64,000 nt of DNA from NCBI RefSeq assembly GCF_052168295.1, contig NZ_JBQLZN010000089.1:62001-126000 (forward strand), given 5' to 3'. The stretch's first letter is position 1. Every line of letters starts with the position of its first letter. Below, one piece after another: positions 1 through 8,988 of this stretch. The stretch comes from Parasphingopyxis sp052168295. Lineage in GTDB: Bacteria > Pseudomonadota > Alphaproteobacteria > Sphingomonadales > Sphingomonadaceae. The position numbers and the translations under genes are program-made. The notes under the pieces were generated by a model. It ran no database searches, was not told the origin of the DNA, and worked only from the letters and a program-made list of their open reading frames with translations.

Positions 1-950
1 GCCTAATCGAGTTTCCTAGAACTTCTGAGACCGCAGACGAGGCGATTTGAGATAAGATAGAACCGGCTAAACTTCCTGCAAGTCGATCATCACCAAATAG
101 GCGGCGACCAAGGGTCGACCCAAATACACTTGCTCCAGAAACTGCAAACTTTTCAAAATCAAATCGCCTGAATGCTATCGCTGGAGGTCCGCTGTAGTCC
201 GCATCCTCACCGACAAAAAATTCCTTTACCAATGGTGACTCATTGCCAGTTGATCCACCGCCAACGACAGTACGTGCCCATGTCTCAAAATCAGGCCACG
301 CCGTTCCGGGTCCGTAAAATTGGGGATATTTTTCCGATAAGTCCAAATAAGTTAGATAGTTAATCTCGTCGAGAACACTTTCAGTTGGTAATCCTAGCGT
401 GCCATAATTATGCGGCCCGAATTTTGGATGAAGGCTTTCGTGATAGATGTAATAATCTACTTGGCGCTGCACCAGCAGACCAGCTGCTGGATCGCTTTTT
501 GCAATGTAGAAGAAATTTCTAGGTAAGTTGATCCAGATTGAGCCGGTGTAACCTTGCGGAGGAACATATCCAGGTGGGGGAGCTGTTACTTCCGGGTCCC
601 CGGGGGCAGAAGTTCTATTATGCCAGTCCACATATCCTGCAGTTATCTTAGTTTCATCATTAGAATACTGGTTAGAAGCATCGACTGCAGCCTCGCTGTC
701 ATATAGTTTGACCTCGAGTACATTATTTGTCGCAGCAAAATGCTCCAACGAGATGCCAGCCCATGATGGAACTCCATCTACAAACGACCTGAGAATTGCT
801 TCAACTTCCAATTGATGGAGTAGTGTTGTGCCAGTACTTGTGATGATGATCTCTGGCCTGTATCCAGCAGAATCGGCCAAAATTCTCCATTGATTGGCTC
901 CAATATAGGATGCCGTAACGCCGTTTACCGTTTGGTCAAATGCAGACATG
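1..950 (-). CDS. Type I secretion substrate, 3' end outside window (partial)
   Basis: An uninterrupted reading frame of 316 codons starts with ATG at 950 (AAAGG-type ribosome site about 9 nt upstream) and runs off the left edge, so the C-terminal secretion signal is not visible. It is the last visible gene of the operon that encodes the HlyB- and HlyD-like exporter, which makes it the probable exported substrate (inference from context). Residues about 170-190 contain HESLHPKFGPH, an HExxH motif with a third His at the metzincin spacing but with the Gly shifted by one. Near the visible end is a Gly/Ser/Leu-rich stretch around LGRRLFGDDRLAGSL, of the kind seen in large type I-secreted proteins. 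Base composition is more AT-rich than the exporter genes. No RTX nonapeptides are visible in the part present. Confidence 0.75.
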
Positions 951-963
951 CTTTATATACCTT

Positions 964-1521
964 TCAGCGTACGCAAGCCGATCCTATTGCTCGATTTTGC
1001 CGAGATATTTCGCTAACTAAATCAGAACTTTCATTATGATTTATTTTAAAGTATATTGATCTTTCTATGATATTTTCCGCAATACTGATGGCAGAAATAT
1101 AGCCAGATATAGATTGAGGATCGCTTCCGAATTCAATTTGATCCATCGGCTCAGCTGGCTGCAATTGAATGCTTGAAAAATCCCCTAAATCTTCTCGAGT
1201 ATTCGTATAAATGATCAATCCGGCAGGTGTTATTCTTTCATCCGAAAGCACTATTTGATCAAAGAAATCGCTTGATATCGGACCTTCCGGAAGCTCAGCA
1301 AGAAAAATCGCATTCCGCAGGCCGATAATTGATTCAATCAACCGACAGGCTGGGGTATCGACAAAATGCAGTATCATGCGTCCCGAGTTAGGCGGCGCAC
1401 TAGGGGCTAGATTTGTCGATGATTGAGCACAACTAGCACTTGGCGCGGCCAAGGCTGCTACAATAAACCAAATTCGAATGTACGACTTAAAGTAAAAGAG
1501 TGACCAGAAATTCAAATTCAC
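964..1521 (-). CDS. Small exported protein of the T1SS operon, unknown function
   Basis: Encodes 185 residues. The GTG start overlaps the stop of the upstream adaptor gene (GTGA), which implies translational coupling, and the next gene begins 13 nt after its stop. The first 32 residues are a plausible Sec signal: a basic/aromatic start, then IWFIVAALAAPSASCAQ. A Cys sits near the predicted cleavage point, but the residues before it are not a classical lipobox, so periplasmic or lipoprotein fates are both possible. The mature part is acidic and shows no family I recognise. Position between adaptor and substrate suggests an accessory role for the secreted protein, such as a chaperone or immunity-type partner; that is inference only. 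Confidence 0.7.
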   Translation of the reverse strand: MNLNFWSLFYFKSYIRIWFIVAALAAPSASCAQSSTNLAPSAPPNSGRMILHFVDTPACRLIESIIGLRNAIFLAELPEGPISSDFFDQIVLSDERITPAGLIIYTNTREDLGDFSSIQLQPAEPMDQIEFGSDPQSISGYISAISIAENIIERSIYFKINHNESSDLVSEISRQNRAIGSACVR

Positions 1522-2975
1522 CGCTCTCTCCCGGCTTCATCCACTGCCCGTGCGATCGGGCTCAGCAGGTAATCGATGATCCGGCGCTCGCCTGTCTTGA
1601 TCTCGGCTTGGGCGGACATGCCGGGGGTGATCGGGACGGTGCGGCCGCCCGCTTCGATGCTCGCCTGCGCCAACCGGATGCGCGCCATATAGACGAGGCC
1701 GAGAATATCGTGGTTCACCGCGTCGCGGCTGATCGAGATCACCTCGCCGGGCACGGTGCCGTAATCGGTGAAGGGGAAGGCATCGAACTTCACGGCCACC
1801 TCCTGCCCCTCATGGACGAAGCCGATATCGCGATTGAGCACGCTCGCCTCGACGATCAGCCCGCCGGCATCGGGCACCAGCGTCATCAGCGGCGCGGCCG
1901 GCTCGACCACCCCGCCCAATGTGTTGACCTGTAATTGCTGGATCGTTCCCGACTCCGGGGCCAGGATGCGCTGCAGGCTCGTTCTCTGGCGGCTCTTCAC
2001 AAGCTCTCCCTCAGCTTGCGCGATGCGCGACTCAGCATCTGCAAGTTCGGCGAGCGTAGCCCGCAAGAATCCCTGACGCAACTGCATAAGCTCCTGATTT
2101 AAGACTGAAATGGTCGCATTTGCCGCAAGCACGCTATTCCGCGCCGCGTTGCGATTCCGGCGGCGCTCGACGACCTGTTCCTCCAGTTCGATCGTGCGTA
2201 GCTCCGAAGCGAATCCCCTGTCCGCCAGCTCGCGCAGGGCGGTCGCGCGCCGCTCGATCATCGGTAGGGTTTCTTCGTTGCGCAATTCCGCCTCGCGCGC
2301 AGCGGCGCGTTCGGCCTCAGCATTGGCGATGCGGTTTTCGAGCGCGCGGCGCTGGGCGCGATATTCGGCGAGCGCGGCGATGGTGAGCGACCGCTGAACC
2401 GTCACGACGGCGGGGTCGGCGCCGTCGGGCGGTACGAATGCCGCATCCTCGCCGCGCAGCCCGGCGATAATCGCGCGGGCGCGGGCGGCATCAAGCCGGG
2501 CGGTCGCCAGCGCGCTCTCGGTCTGCTCGACCGTGGCCTCGGAGGCGGTCGGATCGAGCTCGACGAGCAACTCGCCGGCCTCAACATGCTGGCCCTCGAC
2601 GACATGGATGGCGCGCACGACGCCGAGCTCGCTGGCCTGGATCGTCTGGACACGGCCGACGGGGATGGTCTGACCCGGTGCCACCGCGACGATATCCATC
2701 CGCCCGATAAAGGCCCAGAGCAGGGCGACGACAACCATCGAGGCGAGGAACCAGATGAGTTTGCGGCCGACCGGGCTAGGCGGTGTCTCGATCACCTCAA
2801 GCGCGGCCGGCAGGAATTCGGTGTTCTCAATCTGCTTACGCTGGGTCTGCCGTTCATTTTCCAGTGCCCAGCTCGTCTTTAAAATCGTCCAGTGCCGCGC
2901 AAGCGACGGGAAGCGGCTAGCGAGCCAACCACCGGTCGAGCGCTTCTCAGGTTCCTGCTGGGACGGCGCGGTCAT
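1518..2975 (-). CDS. HlyD-family membrane fusion protein of a type I secretion system
   Basis: A 485-residue periplasmic adaptor that should link the inner-membrane ABC exporter to a TolC-like outer-membrane channel; no tolC gene lies in the window. A single transmembrane helix is at about residues 73-91 (LIWFLASMVVVALLWAFI) after a cytoplasmic N-terminal segment. The lipoyl-like half motifs follow (AIHVVEGQHVEAGELLVELDP), then a long Ala/Glu/Arg-rich coiled coil at about 185-330, then the second lipoyl half (LAPESGTIQQLQV) and a C-terminal beta-barrel region. The start overlaps the exporter stop by 4 nt (ATGA), so the two are one operon. Length and domain order are normal for the family. Confidence 0.95.
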   Translation of the reverse strand: MTAPSQQEPEKRSTGGWLASRFPSLARHWTILKTSWALENERQTQRKQIENTEFLPAALEVIETPPSPVGRKLIWFLASMVVVALLWAFIGRMDIVAVAPGQTIPVGRVQTIQASELGVVRAIHVVEGQHVEAGELLVELDPTASEATVEQTESALATARLDAARARAIIAGLRGEDAAFVPPDGADPAVVTVQRSLTIAALAEYRAQRRALENRIANAEAERAAAREAELRNEETLPMIERRATALRELADRGFASELRTIELEEQVVERRRNRNAARNSVLAANATISVLNQELMQLRQGFLRATLAELADAESRIAQAEGELVKSRQRTSLQRILAPESGTIQQLQVNTLGGVVEPAAPLMTLVPDAGGLIVEASVLNRDIGFVHEGQEVAVKFDAFPFTDYGTVPGEVISISRDAVNHDILGLVYMARIRLAQASIEAGGRTVPITPGMSAQAEIKTGERRIIDYLLSPIARAVDEAGRER

Positions 2976-5128
2976 CGCATCGCTCCCATCTGACGGCGAT
3001 AGAGATCGGCATAGCGGCCGTTCGCGGCGAGCAGTTCGTCATGGCTGCCCATCTCGGTGATCGCGCCCTGCTCGACCGTCACGATCCGGTTGCACTGGCG
3101 CACGGCGGAGAGGCGATGGGCAATGATGATGACCGTGCGATCGGCGGCAATCTTCTTGAGGTTGGCCTGGATGACCTCCTCGGACTCCGCATCCAGCGCC
3201 GATGTCGCCTCGTCGAGGATCAGGATCTTGGGATCGGTGATCAGCGCGCGAGCGATGGCGATGCGCTGGCGCTGCCCGCCCGAGAGGTTGCCGCCGCGCT
3301 CGTCGATTTCCGTATCATACCCCTCCTGCAATTCGGCGATGAAATCATGCGCACCGGCCAGCGTCGCCGCCTCAATTACCTTTTCCAACGGAATGGTGGG
3401 GGCGGAGAGCGCGATATTGTCGCGCAGGCTGCGGTTGAAGAGCAGATTCTCCTGCAAGACGACGCCCACCTGCCGCCTTAGCCAGGCCGGATCAACCAGC
3501 GCCAGATCGAAACCGTCCACAAGCACCCGGCCCTGTTCGGGCACGTAAAGCCGCTGGACGAGTTTGGTGAGCGTCGACTTGCCCGATCCGGACGGGCCGA
3601 CAATACCGAGCATCTCGCCCGGCTCGACCTTGAGATCGATACCACGCAGCGCCTCCGGCCCATCCGGGCGATAGCGGAAGCGCACCTTGTCCCACACGAT
3701 CTCACCGCGAATGGCCGGCAGGCTTGCCTTGGACGGGTCATGCTCGGGTTCAGGCGGCGCATTGAGGACGTCGCCCAGCCGGTCCACCGAAACCCGTACC
3801 TGCTGGAAGTCCTGCCACATCTGCGCAACGCGCAGTACGGGTTCGGCGACGCGGCCAGCGAGCATGTTGAACGCGACGAGCGCACCGACCGAGAGCTCGC
3901 CCGCGATCACCGCCTGTGCGCCGAAATAGAGGATAGCGACCGTCGTTAGCTTCGAAACGAGCTGGACGGATTGCGAACCCCAGTTGGACAGGCGCACTAC
4001 ATCGAAACCGACCTTGTTGTACCCCGCGAGTTGCCGTTCCCAACGCTGGCGCATCTGCGGCTCGACAGCCATCGATTTCAGAGTCTGCACGCCGGTCACG
4101 CTCTCGACGAGAAAGGCCTGATTCTCGGCGACGCGCTGGAACTTTTCCTCCAGCCGGCGGCGGAGCGGGGGCGTGATGATCACCGAGATCGCAATATAGA
4201 TCGGGAGCGAGATGACGACGATAAGCGTCAGGAATGGCGAATAGATGTAGAGCACGAACAGGAAGACGAACGTGAAGAAGAAGTCGATCACCAAAGTGAC
4301 CGACGAGTTGGTCAGAAAATCGCGGATCGTATCGAGTTCGCGCACCCGCGCCACGCTGTCCCCGACCCGCCTACTTTCGAAATAGCTGAGCGGCAGGTTC
4401 ATGAGATGTCGGAACAGCTGGGAGCCGAGCTCAGTATCGACGCGGTTGGCCGTATGCCCGAACATCCAGGTTCGCAGGCCCGAGAGCACCACGTCCCAAA
4501 TCGACACCACCACGAAGCCAATCGCCAATATGTTGAGCGTCGTCAGCGACTGGTGGACCAGCACCTTGTCGATCACGAGCTGGAAGAAAATCGGTGTCGC
4601 CAATGCGACGATCTGGATCATGAAGGATGCGATCAGCACATCCCGGAGCGATCGGCGATATTTGACGAGCGCTGGTATGAACCAGGCGATATCGAATTTG
4701 CGTATCGCCCCCGCAACGCTCTCGCGCGTGGTCATGAATATCAGTTCGCCGAAATAGATTTCAGCAAGTTGGTTTTCGTCGATCTTCTCGGGTGGCGATC
4801 CGTCACCGGGAAACTGGACAAGTGCCGATAGGCCGGCATCGGTCTCTTCGACGCGACCCAGTATGAAGAAGCGACCATCAACGGCTTGCGAGATCGCGGG
4901 CAATGGTTGCCGGATCAGTTCGTCCAAAGCCACGCGTTTGACATTAGCGTTGATCTTGAGCCGTTTGGCGCTGCGCAGAATATCCTGCACAGTGAATCGA
5001 TCATCGCCGCGTCCGCGCTCATGGACCAACTGCGACGGGTCTGCCGGAACGTTTAATAGGCTCGCCATGAGTATGAGGCATGCAAGGCCTGAGTCGGACC
5101 CCGCGCCGCTCGATATATTGTTATTCAA
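2972..5128 (-). CDS. HlyB-like type I secretion ABC transporter with C39-like domain
   Basis: A 718-residue ATP-driven exporter in the inner membrane. The N-terminal 130 residues are a C39 peptidase-like domain in which the catalytic Cys context reads DSGLAC, so Ser replaces the nucleophile; it is therefore a non-cleaving C39-like domain that binds substrate, as in HlyB. The membrane domain spans about 155-440. The nucleotide-binding domain has Walker A GPSGSGKST at about 509-517, signature LSGGQRQR, Walker B ILILDEATS and the H-loop IIAHRLS. The start is a TTG at 5128. First gene of the operon with the adaptor, the small exported protein and the substrate. Substrates without a double-Gly leader, carrying C-terminal signals, are expected. 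Confidence 0.95.
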   Translation of the reverse strand: MNNNISSGAGSDSGLACLILMASLLNVPADPSQLVHERGRGDDRFTVQDILRSAKRLKINANVKRVALDELIRQPLPAISQAVDGRFFILGRVEETDAGLSALVQFPGDGSPPEKIDENQLAEIYFGELIFMTTRESVAGAIRKFDIAWFIPALVKYRRSLRDVLIASFMIQIVALATPIFFQLVIDKVLVHQSLTTLNILAIGFVVVSIWDVVLSGLRTWMFGHTANRVDTELGSQLFRHLMNLPLSYFESRRVGDSVARVRELDTIRDFLTNSSVTLVIDFFFTFVFLFVLYIYSPFLTLIVVISLPIYIAISVIITPPLRRRLEEKFQRVAENQAFLVESVTGVQTLKSMAVEPQMRQRWERQLAGYNKVGFDVVRLSNWGSQSVQLVSKLTTVAILYFGAQAVIAGELSVGALVAFNMLAGRVAEPVLRVAQMWQDFQQVRVSVDRLGDVLNAPPEPEHDPSKASLPAIRGEIVWDKVRFRYRPDGPEALRGIDLKVEPGEMLGIVGPSGSGKSTLTKLVQRLYVPEQGRVLVDGFDLALVDPAWLRRQVGVVLQENLLFNRSLRDNIALSAPTIPLEKVIEAATLAGAHDFIAELQEGYDTEIDERGGNLSGGQRQRIAIARALITDPKILILDEATSALDAESEEVIQANLKKIAADRTVIIIAHRLSAVRQCNRIVTVEQGAITEMGSHDELLAANGRYADLYRRQMGAMR

Positions 5129-5266
5129 TTTGGACCCACGCGACCTTTATCCAGGGTTTCAAGCTGCTATCCAGCGTCTATGCGTTTTGTTGGATGCTGG
5201 TGACCGAATGGTATTTGATCACAATCAAACATCTTGATGACATGTTCGCGACTCTCTTGTTGCCTT

Positions 5267-5488
5267 CTATCTATCGGGAGTTTCTGCCCCAATACGCTTT
5301 AGCTGCCTAAGGCTCTGATACGCGAGAGCTGCATGGCGCGGAGGCGGACCTTCAGGATTAAGCTTTCGCTCAATCTTATCCAGTTCTTCTGCCAAGTCGA
5401 TCACCCGATGCATCAGCAAGATTCTTCTTTCAATGTCCATCGCCAGATTCCAATCCGCGCCAGCGCACCGGGTTAGATGGCGTCTCAC
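5267..5488 (-). CDS. Small hypothetical protein
   Basis: An open frame of 73 codons (GTG start; an internal ATG at 5440 would give 57 residues). The product is charged and predicted helical (DLAEELDKIERKLNPEG) with no recognised domain. It stands between the MarR gene and the secretion operon on the same strand. The ribosome site is weak for both starts, so this may be a real small gene or a chance frame; coding evidence is limited to the amphipathic, low-complexity-free translation. Confidence 0.4.
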   Translation of the reverse strand: MRRHLTRCAGADWNLAMDIERRILLMHRVIDLAEELDKIERKLNPEGPPPRHAALAYQSLRQLKRIGAETPDR

Positions 5489-5578
5489 TAAGCTTCAAAT
5501 CCAATATCATCCATATTACTGAACATCACTGATATCAGCCGTACCTTGCCGGCCGATCAATCTCTGGAATTCATGAAA

Positions 5579-5998
5579 CTATGTTTTGACCATGATGCCG
5601 TTTTGATGACCGGAAAAATACGCGATCATCAACGACAGGCCGGCTTCCGTTAGCTCCACATAGACACGCCTTTTGTCTTCGGGATCGCCCTGGCGCGCGA
5701 CATAACCCGCTTTGACCAGACGGCCGATGTAGCGCAGTCCTGTCGTAGCTGGGCCGTGCGAGGCGATACAGGCGCTGGAAACTGAAATCCGTTTACCGGT
5801 TAGTTTGGCGCGCATCAGATCGAGCAAAATATCCCAGCCGGGATCAGCGAGGATCCCGCTTCGGAAGAGATGGCGCCTTAGCGCGCGCGCTTCGATTTCA
5901 GCGATCACGCCCGAGAGTAAATCGTCGCGGGTTTCGAGAAGGTCCGACTCCGAACCGTTCCAGTTTACCTCGCCAAAGAATGACTCGCGCTTGCTCAT
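5579..5998 (-). CDS. MarR-family transcriptional regulator
   Basis: A 139-residue winged-helix protein. The recognition region reads ISVSSACIASHGPATTGLRYIGRLVKAGYV, followed by the beta-wing RQGDPEDKRRVYVELTEAG, which is diagnostic for MarR regulators. Its ATG overlaps the stop of the preceding GNAT gene by 4 nt, so the two are co-transcribed and probably co-regulated, with autoregulation likely. The ligand is unknown. Target genes may be the GNAT gene or the neighbouring secretion operon (inference from position). Confidence 0.88.
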   Translation of the reverse strand: MSKRESFFGEVNWNGSESDLLETRDDLLSGVIAEIEARALRRHLFRSGILADPGWDILLDLMRAKLTGKRISVSSACIASHGPATTGLRYIGRLVKAGYVARQGDPEDKRRVYVELTEAGLSLMIAYFSGHQNGIMVKT

Positions 5999-7236
5999 GC
6001 CTTCACGCGCCGCATCTTCTGTTCGATCGCCGCCTGTGTCTCAGCCGAAGTCTTCAGGTTGGAGCGCTCCAGCGGCCCCATCTCGTCCCAGAAACCTTCC
6101 TGGCGAATGGCAACCATCGGATCGATCCCGTAGCGGATCGCATCCGGGTCCGCATCAAGATGGGCGACCATCTCGCGGTATTCGACATTGGCAAAGCGGA
6201 AGGTCGGCTTGCCCTCAATCTCCCGAAAACCAAAGACACGCCAGAATCTCACGAGATCATCACGCGAATGACCGTATACCCGCAGGAAATTCTTCTGGCG
6301 CGCATGCTCCAGGGCGACGCGCACCAGCCGATAGGCGAGCCTTGATTTTCGGTATTCGCTGCGAACGGCGAGCCGCTCCAGCTTGGCGAAATCCCCGAAA
6401 TAGCGCAGCCGGATACACCCCGCCGCATCACCATCGACCAGCCCCAGAAACTGCGTGGCGCAAAGGTCATTGCCGTCAAACTCTTCCTCAAACCGGCAGA
6501 ACTGCTCTGCGATGTAAACGGCCGAGCGCACCGAAAAGACCTGCATCAACTCTTCCACGGTTCGCACCCGCCGTACCTCAAGGCCATCCCGTTCTGGCGC
6601 TCTGCGGGGCGCTTGTTTCAGCGTCTGCACGTTCAGTTCTCTCTGCGGCAAACAAACCTGCAGCCAGTCCGGCGCGCCTGGATAGATCGCGCGCGCTTGG
6701 GTAAAGCCGATCGCGCGCGATAGCCGCTCTGAATGTTTCGTCACTGATCGCGAGAAAATCGGACAACCCTCCGGCGCAGCCTCGGCCAGACAATCGAGTA
6801 TCGTCCGCACGCAACGACCCAGCACCCCGGGCAGATAGACCGCCCAGAAGTAAATCGCCGCCGGCCGTTCGTCCGAACGGGCCAGAAAGACCGGGTCGGG
6901 CCGTCGCCCTTCGAAAGTGCCATTCGTCAGCGCAATTGCGCCGCGTTCGTTCAGCGGCAGATAGGCAAAAAATCCGACCGTCTGATCCGTGACGGGATCG
7001 CGTGCCAAACGGATGATCTCATCATTCCGATCGAACAGCGCCTTGATGCGTGCGGTCTCGGCCAGTTGAAGCGTCTCGCGCGCCTTTTCGATCCACGCGG
7101 CGATCTCCTTCCACTCCGCGGTGACCAACGTGCAGGCATTGGCCGAGCGCGCACGATCGCAGCGACTGACTTTCTCGGAGAACTGCGCGCGCGGGTCAAA
7201 GGCCCGCTCTTCGCGTCGCGTAACGCGTTTGTTCAT
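5995..7236 (-). CDS. Tandem GNAT acyltransferase
   Basis: A 413-residue protein with two GNAT-like halves. The C-terminal half (about 215-365) has clear GNAT strands and the acyl-CoA loop (KLERLAVRSEYRKSRLAYRLV, then FWRVFGFREIEGK). The N-terminal half (about 40-200) shows a weaker repeat of the pattern (LPGVLGRCVRTILD, then RLSRAIGFTQAR). The ATG at 7236 follows a strong AGGGGG ribosome site. It overlaps the MarR gene and is divergent from a LysR gene, with about 116 nt of shared promoter space. Substrate unknown. Being close to a type I secretion operon, it could acylate a secreted protein or make an N-acyl signal, but it has no HlyC signature and this is speculation. Confidence 0.8.
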   Translation of the reverse strand: MNKRVTRREERAFDPRAQFSEKVSRCDRARSANACTLVTAEWKEIAAWIEKARETLQLAETARIKALFDRNDEIIRLARDPVTDQTVGFFAYLPLNERGAIALTNGTFEGRRPDPVFLARSDERPAAIYFWAVYLPGVLGRCVRTILDCLAEAAPEGCPIFSRSVTKHSERLSRAIGFTQARAIYPGAPDWLQVCLPQRELNVQTLKQAPRRAPERDGLEVRRVRTVEELMQVFSVRSAVYIAEQFCRFEEEFDGNDLCATQFLGLVDGDAAGCIRLRYFGDFAKLERLAVRSEYRKSRLAYRLVRVALEHARQKNFLRVYGHSRDDLVRFWRVFGFREIEGKPTFRFANVEYREMVAHLDADPDAIRYGIDPMVAIRQEGFWDEMGPLERSNLKTSAETQAAIEQKMRRVKA

Positions 7237-7352
7237 GGCGACCCCCTGGGGATTATCCTGTTGTTATTTTTTTGTTAAGCACGGTCAGGGAGGCGTGAGA
7301 TGAGGGGAAGATTCGACCAGTCTGGACGAAATTGGTTCACGCACGCGTGGCC

Positions 7353-8324
7353 ATGGGGGATTTGAAGCTCAAGCTTGAAGATGCGCACTGGTTCTTGACG
7401 TTGGCGGATCAGAAAAGCATCCGCGGCGCCGCCGATTATCTCAACCTGCCCGTCAGTACGCTCCGATATAGACTAGATCGCCTGGAGGCTATGGCGGGCG
7501 ATGCGCTATTCTGGCGGCGTCAGGGCGGCGTTGAATTGACGCCTGCCGGAGCCCGGATGCGCAAGCTCATGCAAAAGATCGTCAATGCAGCCAAAGACGG
7601 TACCGGTGCGGCCGATGACATTCTGGTGCAGCCAGGGCAGCTTTCAATCTCGGCGGGTGAAGGTGTCGGCGCCGTCTGGCTCTCACCGCTTATCGATACG
7701 CTGCAATCGCAGCTTCGCGATCTGGTCGTCTCGCTGCACTGCAATTACGACCTGGCCCGCTCGCACAGCGACAAGGCCGATGTTGGCGTGACCTATATCG
7801 AGCCGCCTGACCCCGACCTGATCGTGGCCCGGCTCGGCACGCTCCACATGCGCTGCTATGGCACGCGAGAATATTTCGAGCGCTTTGGTGTTCCGAAAAA
7901 GCCCGAAGACCTGCGGCATCACCGCTTCATCGAGCAGGTCGCGCCCGGTTTCCACTCCGAGCTACGAAACTTCTTTATCAGCAAAGCCGCCGGCGAATCC
8001 TTCATCCACTTTCGCACCAATTCCAGCCTCGCCCATTATTACGCTGTCAGCGCGGGTCGTGGCATCGGCTTCATGCCGACCTACATCTCACATCTGACTG
8101 ACCATCTACAGATGGTTGATCTCGGTATCCCCATCCAGTTCGACATGCAGTATTTCTATCACCATGAAGCGAAGAACTGCGCGCCGGTGCGCAAAGCGAT
8201 CGATTGGCTCAAAGCCGCCTTCGATCCTAATATCTATCCGTATTTTGCGCAGGAATTCGTTCATCCTGACGACTGCCGGACCGCTGGGCGGCAAAGTAAT
8301 GTCGTGCCCCTTTTTCCATCCTGA
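7353..8324 (+). CDS. LysR-family transcriptional regulator
   Basis: About 323 residues from the ATG at 7353; a TTG at 7332 would add seven. The ATG is preferred because LysR proteins begin directly with the helix that precedes the HTH (LKLEDAHWFLTLADQKS). The HTH is SIRGAADYLNLPVSTLRYRLDRLE. The effector domain follows (LSISAGEGVGAVWLSPLI, later HYYAVSAGRGIGFMP). It is divergent from the GNAT-MarR operon, the usual layout for a LysR regulator and its target. The shared region 7237-7352 should hold its binding site; I see no single obvious T-N11-A element that I would defend. Confidence 0.9.
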   Translation: MGDLKLKLEDAHWFLTLADQKSIRGAADYLNLPVSTLRYRLDRLEAMAGDALFWRRQGGVELTPAGARMRKLMQKIVNAAKDGTGAADDILVQPGQLSISAGEGVGAVWLSPLIDTLQSQLRDLVVSLHCNYDLARSHSDKADVGVTYIEPPDPDLIVARLGTLHMRCYGTREYFERFGVPKKPEDLRHHRFIEQVAPGFHSELRNFFISKAAGESFIHFRTNSSLAHYYAVSAGRGIGFMPTYISHLTDHLQMVDLGIPIQFDMQYFYHHEAKNCAPVRKAIDWLKAAFDPNIYPYFAQEFVHPDDCRTAGRQSNVVPLFPS

Positions 8325-8480
8325 ATAGGGGGTGCTCGCCCGGCCCTCGTTCGACCGCCTTTACAGATGCTCTGGATTATCGCGGCCTTTTACTCCAAAG
8401 AGCACAAGCTAGGGAAAAGTCCATTATGGATGTATCCTAAATAGCGTGTCTAGAACGGCCAAGTCGGAAAGAGGCAATAG

Positions 8481-8897
8481 ATGTCCGAGAACAATATAAA
8501 CGAAACGCTGATCACTCTGACTGCCGACATTGTCGCTGCACATGTCAGCAATAATAGCGTTGCTGTGTCAGACCTGCCGCTCCTCTTGCATAATGTCCAT
8601 AACGCCTTGAGCGACCTGACAGCCGATGGTGCGCCGGAAGAAACGCCTGAGCCCGCCGTACCGGTCCGCTCGTCGGTCAAGCCCGATTACATTGTCTGCC
8701 TGGAAGACGGCAAGAAGTTGAAAATGCTCAAGCGCTATCTGCGGACGAATTACGACATGACACCGGATGAATACCGCCAGAAATGGGGGTTGAAATCTGA
8801 TTATCCGATGGTCGCACCGAATTATGCCGAGCAGCGTCGCAAGCTCGCCAAGAAAATTGGCTTAGGGCGGAAGCCTCGACAGAGCCGCAAAAAATAG
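8481..8897 (+). CDS. MucR/Ros-family regulator lacking most zinc ligands
   Basis: A 138-residue protein with the typical MucR layout: an acidic N-terminal half, then the DNA-binding core (PDYIVCLEDGKKLKMLKRY, MTPDEYRQKW) and the conserved DYPMVAPNYAEQRRKLAKK tail. In Ros the zinc site is C-x2-C...H...H. Here only the first Cys remains; the second is Asp (CLED), and the His positions are Tyr (KRY) and Asn/Tyr (TNY). Zinc-free MucR homologues are known from Mesorhizobium, so the fold may still be functional. MucR proteins are global, H-NS-like silencers of AT-rich or accessory genes in alphaproteobacteria, which fits the accessory setting. Confidence 0.9.
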   Translation: MSENNINETLITLTADIVAAHVSNNSVAVSDLPLLLHNVHNALSDLTADGAPEETPEPAVPVRSSVKPDYIVCLEDGKKLKMLKRYLRTNYDMTPDEYRQKWGLKSDYPMVAPNYAEQRRKLAKKIGLGRKPRQSRKK

Positions 8898-8988
8898 GTC
8901 TCGCGCCGGCAACTCCTGTCCTCGCGATAAAGATGAACGAAGCGGCTGACGGTAGAGCTGCTACATTGAAAACCAAAGGCTGCGGCCC

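Noticed and set aside
5805..6704. 299-codon plus-strand frame across the MarR and GNAT genes
   Set aside because: Ser- and Arg-rich translation without domain features, covering two well-supported genes on the other strand.
5995..7236. GNAT enzyme as HlyC-type toxin acyltransferase
   Set aside because: The secretion locus is near, but the protein lacks HlyC sequence features and is much longer. Kept as a GNAT protein of unknown substrate.
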